Assembly: GCA_903908015.1 (NCBI GenBank)
Contig: CAIVQI010000193.1
Location: forward strand, 1-16,056
Length of the DNA: 16,056 nt
Reading direction: 5' to 3'
DNA from: an uncultured Bacteroidota bacterium
GTDB lineage: Bacteria; Bacteroidota; Bacteroidia; UBA7662
This document shows, in pieces, positions 14,292 to 16,056 of this stretch; within the stretch, counting starts at the first letter, position 1, and each line of letters opens with the position of its first letter. The translations under genes and the position numbers were made by a program. The notes below the pieces were generated by a model, which had not been told where the DNA came from, did no database searches, and saw only the letters and a program-made list of their open reading frames with translations.

Positions 14292-15833
14292 TCAATTTGC
14301 TTTCCCTGAAGATAACCGGCGGAGCGTACGCCAGGCCTGGAGTATAAACGCACCCCATAACAGCAGGCGAAGCAAGTGGGCGCCCTGATCGCCAACAAGA
14401 GGTTTTAAAAAATAATACAGTGTGGATAGAATGGCGGCAGAGGCCATCCATCCCCCGATTTTTTTCCATGAATAGGCTATGGGGTTCCGATTTCGGGAAG
14501 CGAGTGAACTGGCTAAGACCATCCCTAAATAGCACAGAAGGGTAGCCATGGCCGAGCCTCCATAGCCCCAAATGGGCACGAGGAGGTAATTTCCCAATAG
14601 GGTGATCCCCGCACCGAAGAGCGATAAATACAGTCCCCATCTTGTTTGGTCCACCAATTTGTACCATACCGATTGGTTGTAGTAGATGCCCAACAGTAAA
14701 TTAGCCATCAAAAGCAAGGGAACGACCCAGAGCCCCTCGAAATAGGCGGGCGATAAAAACCATTTGATTTCGTGGAGAAAGAGGGTAAGGGTAAGGAAAA
14801 CAGCGCACCCTGAGATCACAAAACCTTGCATTATAACATTGTGAGTATCATCACTGCGTGGTTCACCGTTCTTTGGTTGCAGGCCCCACTTGAAGAAAAA
14901 TGGTTCAGCCGCCATTCGAAAGGTTTGGGTGAACAAGGTCATGAACATCGATAGTTTGTAAACGCCGCCATAAACCCCCAATTGATGCAAGGCTTCAGCT
15001 GGGGAGCCCGGCAGGAGGTACTTGAGCATCACCCGATCGAGGGTTTCGTTCGCTATTCCAGCAAGCCCAGCGACCATCAGTGGCCATGCATACGAAGCCA
15101 TCTTGTGCGCCAGGCTGAGGGAATACCGACCCAATCGCCTGGGAATATGGCCAATCATTACAACAGCCAATATGCCGCTACTGAGTAAGTTACTGATAAA
15201 TATGTAGCCTACCCCAATATTGGGTTGGTAGATCCAAGTTGGTATGGATGTTCCGTTTTCGATCAGGAAAGGGCAAAATGCCAGAAAGAACAGGTTGAAA
15301 CCAATGTTGAGCGCGATCGACAACAAGCGAAGCAGGGCATAGTTCATCGCCTGCTCTCGCTGCCTGAGACGTGCAAAGGGAATCGCCACAAGCGCATCGA
15401 AAAAAAGTATTAATGCAAACCAGTGTACGTATTCGGGATGGTTTGAATAATGCATGACAGCCGAAAGTGGCTTGGCCAACAGCCAAAAGAGCGACGAAAG
15501 CAGGATGGAGTTGATGGCAACAGTAGTGTAGGCCGAGCGATAGGCCTCTGATGTGGTATCCTGGGGTGCGCCCTGTCCATCGATGGAAGATTCACCTTCC
15601 CGCGAAAAGCGAAAGAATGCTGTTTCCATTCCGAAGACGTACACCACATTGAGGAATGCCACCACGGCATACCAATCCGTCACTACCCCATACTCCACGG
15701 GTAGAAACAAGCGGGTATACCAGGGCACCAGCAGAAAGTTGAGCATGCGCCCCACCATGGAACTCAATCCATAAACCAAGGTCTGGGAGGCCAGTGCGCG
15801 GAATCGACTCAAAGGGGATTGATTGACATTCAA
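14292..15833 (-). CDS. oligosaccharide flippase (Wzx-like, MOP superfamily)
   Basis: Predicted inner-membrane transporter that flips undecaprenyl-linked oligosaccharides to the periplasmic side for O-antigen, capsule or exopolysaccharide. The 513-aa protein has about 12-14 hydrophobic segments spread along its length, starting with QTLVYGLSSMVGRMLNFLLVP and YTRLFLPVEYGV, the entry typical of polysaccharide-biosynthesis flippases, and ANETLDRVMLKYLLP in the middle. The start is uncertain: 15833 is a TTG that overlaps a TAATTTTG box, so if that box is a promoter the start must be lower, for example the TTG at 15812 (MSRFRALASQ). Both keep all membrane segments. First gene of the long minus-strand block and divergent from the FeoA gene. 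Confidence 0.9.
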   Translation of the reverse strand: MNVNQSPLSRFRALASQTLVYGLSSMVGRMLNFLLVPWYTRLFLPVEYGVVTDWYAVVAFLNVVYVFGMETAFFRFSREGESSIDGQGAPQDTTSEAYRSAYTTVAINSILLSSLFWLLAKPLSAVMHYSNHPEYVHWFALILFFDALVAIPFARLRQREQAMNYALLRLLSIALNIGFNLFFLAFCPFLIENGTSIPTWIYQPNIGVGYIFISNLLSSGILAVVMIGHIPRRLGRYSLSLAHKMASYAWPLMVAGLAGIANETLDRVMLKYLLPGSPAEALHQLGVYGGVYKLSMFMTLFTQTFRMAAEPFFFKWGLQPKNGEPRSDDTHNVIMQGFVISGCAVFLTLTLFLHEIKWFLSPAYFEGLWVVPLLLMANLLLGIYYNQSVWYKLVDQTRWGLYLSLFGAGITLLGNYLLVPIWGYGGSAMATLLCYLGMVLASSLASRNRNPIAYSWKKIGGWMASAAILSTLYYFLKPLVGDQGAHLLRLLLWGAFILQAWRTLRRLSSGKAN

Positions 15834-15838
15834 AATTA
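15831..15838 (-). promoter_or_regulatory. candidate promoter box for the flippase block (TAATTTTG)
   Basis: On the minus strand a perfect TAnnTTTG lies at 15838-15831. A second near match, CATTTTTG (15848-15841), lies just upstream, with a TTGC about 19 bases before it. Either could start the minus-strand block. Their position against the TTG start codon makes the annotated start doubtful. Confidence 0.4.
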
Positions 15839-15860
15839 GGCAAAAATGGGATGGCCTTCG

Positions 15861-15868
15861 TATTTTTG
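15861..15868 (+). promoter_or_regulatory. candidate promoter box for the FeoA gene (TATTTTTG)
   Basis: Perfect TAnnTTTG match 95 bases before the GTG start. It would give a leader of roughly 85-90 bases that carries the GC-rich 20-bp direct repeat. No clear -33 element. Confidence 0.4.
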
Positions 15869-15920
15869 CAAGCCTGTGCTGTACCGGTCCTGCACCATTT
15901 TTTAGCCCTGTATTTTTTAT

Positions 15921-15960
15921 AGCCCCGCCCCCTGTTTTTTAGCCCCGCCCCCTGATTTTG
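15921..15960 (+). repeat. 20-bp GC-rich direct repeat in the FeoA leader
   Basis: AGCCCCGCCCCCTG followed by six bases of mostly T occurs at 15921-15940 and 15941-15960 (the first 14 bases are identical). A degenerate version, AGCCCTGTATTTTTT, precedes at 15904-15918. The repeat ends three bases before the GTG start, so it would occupy the ribosome-entry region. Confidence 0.9.
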
Positions 15961-15963
15961 GCC

Positions 15964-16056
15964 GTGAAAACCCGATTGAGTGAATTGAAACCTGGACAAG
16001 CAGCGGTGATCCGCAGGCTGGGGGAGCATCCCTTGTCGGCCAAACTCACGGAAATG
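15964..16056 (+). CDS. feoA: FeoA-domain protein, ferrous iron transport (5' end only)
   Basis: The first 31 codons of a protein cut by the window edge: (M)KTRLSELKPGQAAVIRRLGE, then HPLSAKLTEM. The LSELKPGQ start, a following short beta strand and the LSAKLTEM helix leading into an expected GCxPG turn are characteristic of FeoA, the small SH3-like cytoplasmic partner of the FeoB ferrous-iron channel. In many Bacteroidota FeoA is separate or fused to FeoB; the window does not show which. The start is a GTG at 15964; the only in-frame codons upstream before a stop at 15940-15942 belong to the GC-rich repeat, so a start further up is unlikely. Confidence 0.8.
   Translation, partial: MKTRLSELKPGQAAVIRRLGEHPLSAKLTEM

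Noticed and set aside
14176..14667. 163-codon minus-strand frame running from the flippase gene into the gap before the nucleotidyltransferase
   Set aside because: Most of it is an alternative frame of the flippase C-terminus, with no start signal and no domain character.
15592..16029. 145-codon minus-strand frame spanning the flippase 5' end, the divergent gap and the FeoA start
   Set aside because: It crosses promoter boxes and the GC-rich repeat and is antisense to a recognisable FeoA domain.

Overview
The window is ordinary-GC (roughly mid-50s percent by eye) chromosomal DNA, most likely from a member of the Bacteroidota. The evidence is a DUF4292 lipoprotein next to a TPR protein and an EnvC-like peptidase, several TAnnTTTG-type promoter boxes, and weak or absent Shine-Dalgarno sequences. 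I cannot resolve the order or genus. No tRNA, rRNA, CRISPR array, transposase or phage gene was found.

Layout. Positions 1-981 (+) hold a Brp/Blh-family membrane protein, a predicted beta-carotene 15,15'-dioxygenase that makes retinal. Its reading frame is open to the left edge. tadA (-) converges on it and is divergent from aspS (+, 1739-3499). From 3500 to about 5000 the character changes. There is an 18-bp tandem repeat, a cluster of inverted repeats, a stretch with no convincing gene, a 13-bp tandem repeat, a relic of the gmd promoter and first codons, and a strongly AT-rich PIN-type toxin-antitoxin pair. These are followed by the intact gmd promoter and gmd (5003-6142, +), the GDP-mannose 4,6-dehydratase of GDP-fucose/GDP-rhamnose type sugar synthesis.

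From 6254 to 15833 everything is on the minus strand: corA, an M1 (LTA4H-like) aminopeptidase lipoprotein, an EnvC-like coiled-coil/degenerate LytM protein, a DUF4292 lipoprotein, a large TPR protein, a sugar-phosphate nucleotidyltransferase and an oligosaccharide flippase. Transcription runs flippase to nucleotidyltransferase to TPR to DUF4292 to EnvC-like to M1 peptidase, with short gaps or overlaps from the nucleotidyltransferase onward. This looks like a conserved cell-envelope block covering surface-sugar activation and export, envelope lipoproteins and peptidoglycan remodelling. The window ends in the first 31 codons of a FeoA-domain protein (+), divergent from the flippase.

Most of the window is housekeeping. 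The most informative anomaly is 4151-5037. An approximately 90-bp direct repeat, made of the gmd promoter, leader and first codons, flanks the AT-rich toxin-antitoxin cassette. This records an insertion or duplication event and may put the toxin-antitoxin genes under a captured gmd promoter. I saw no complete, clearly undescribed multi-gene system.
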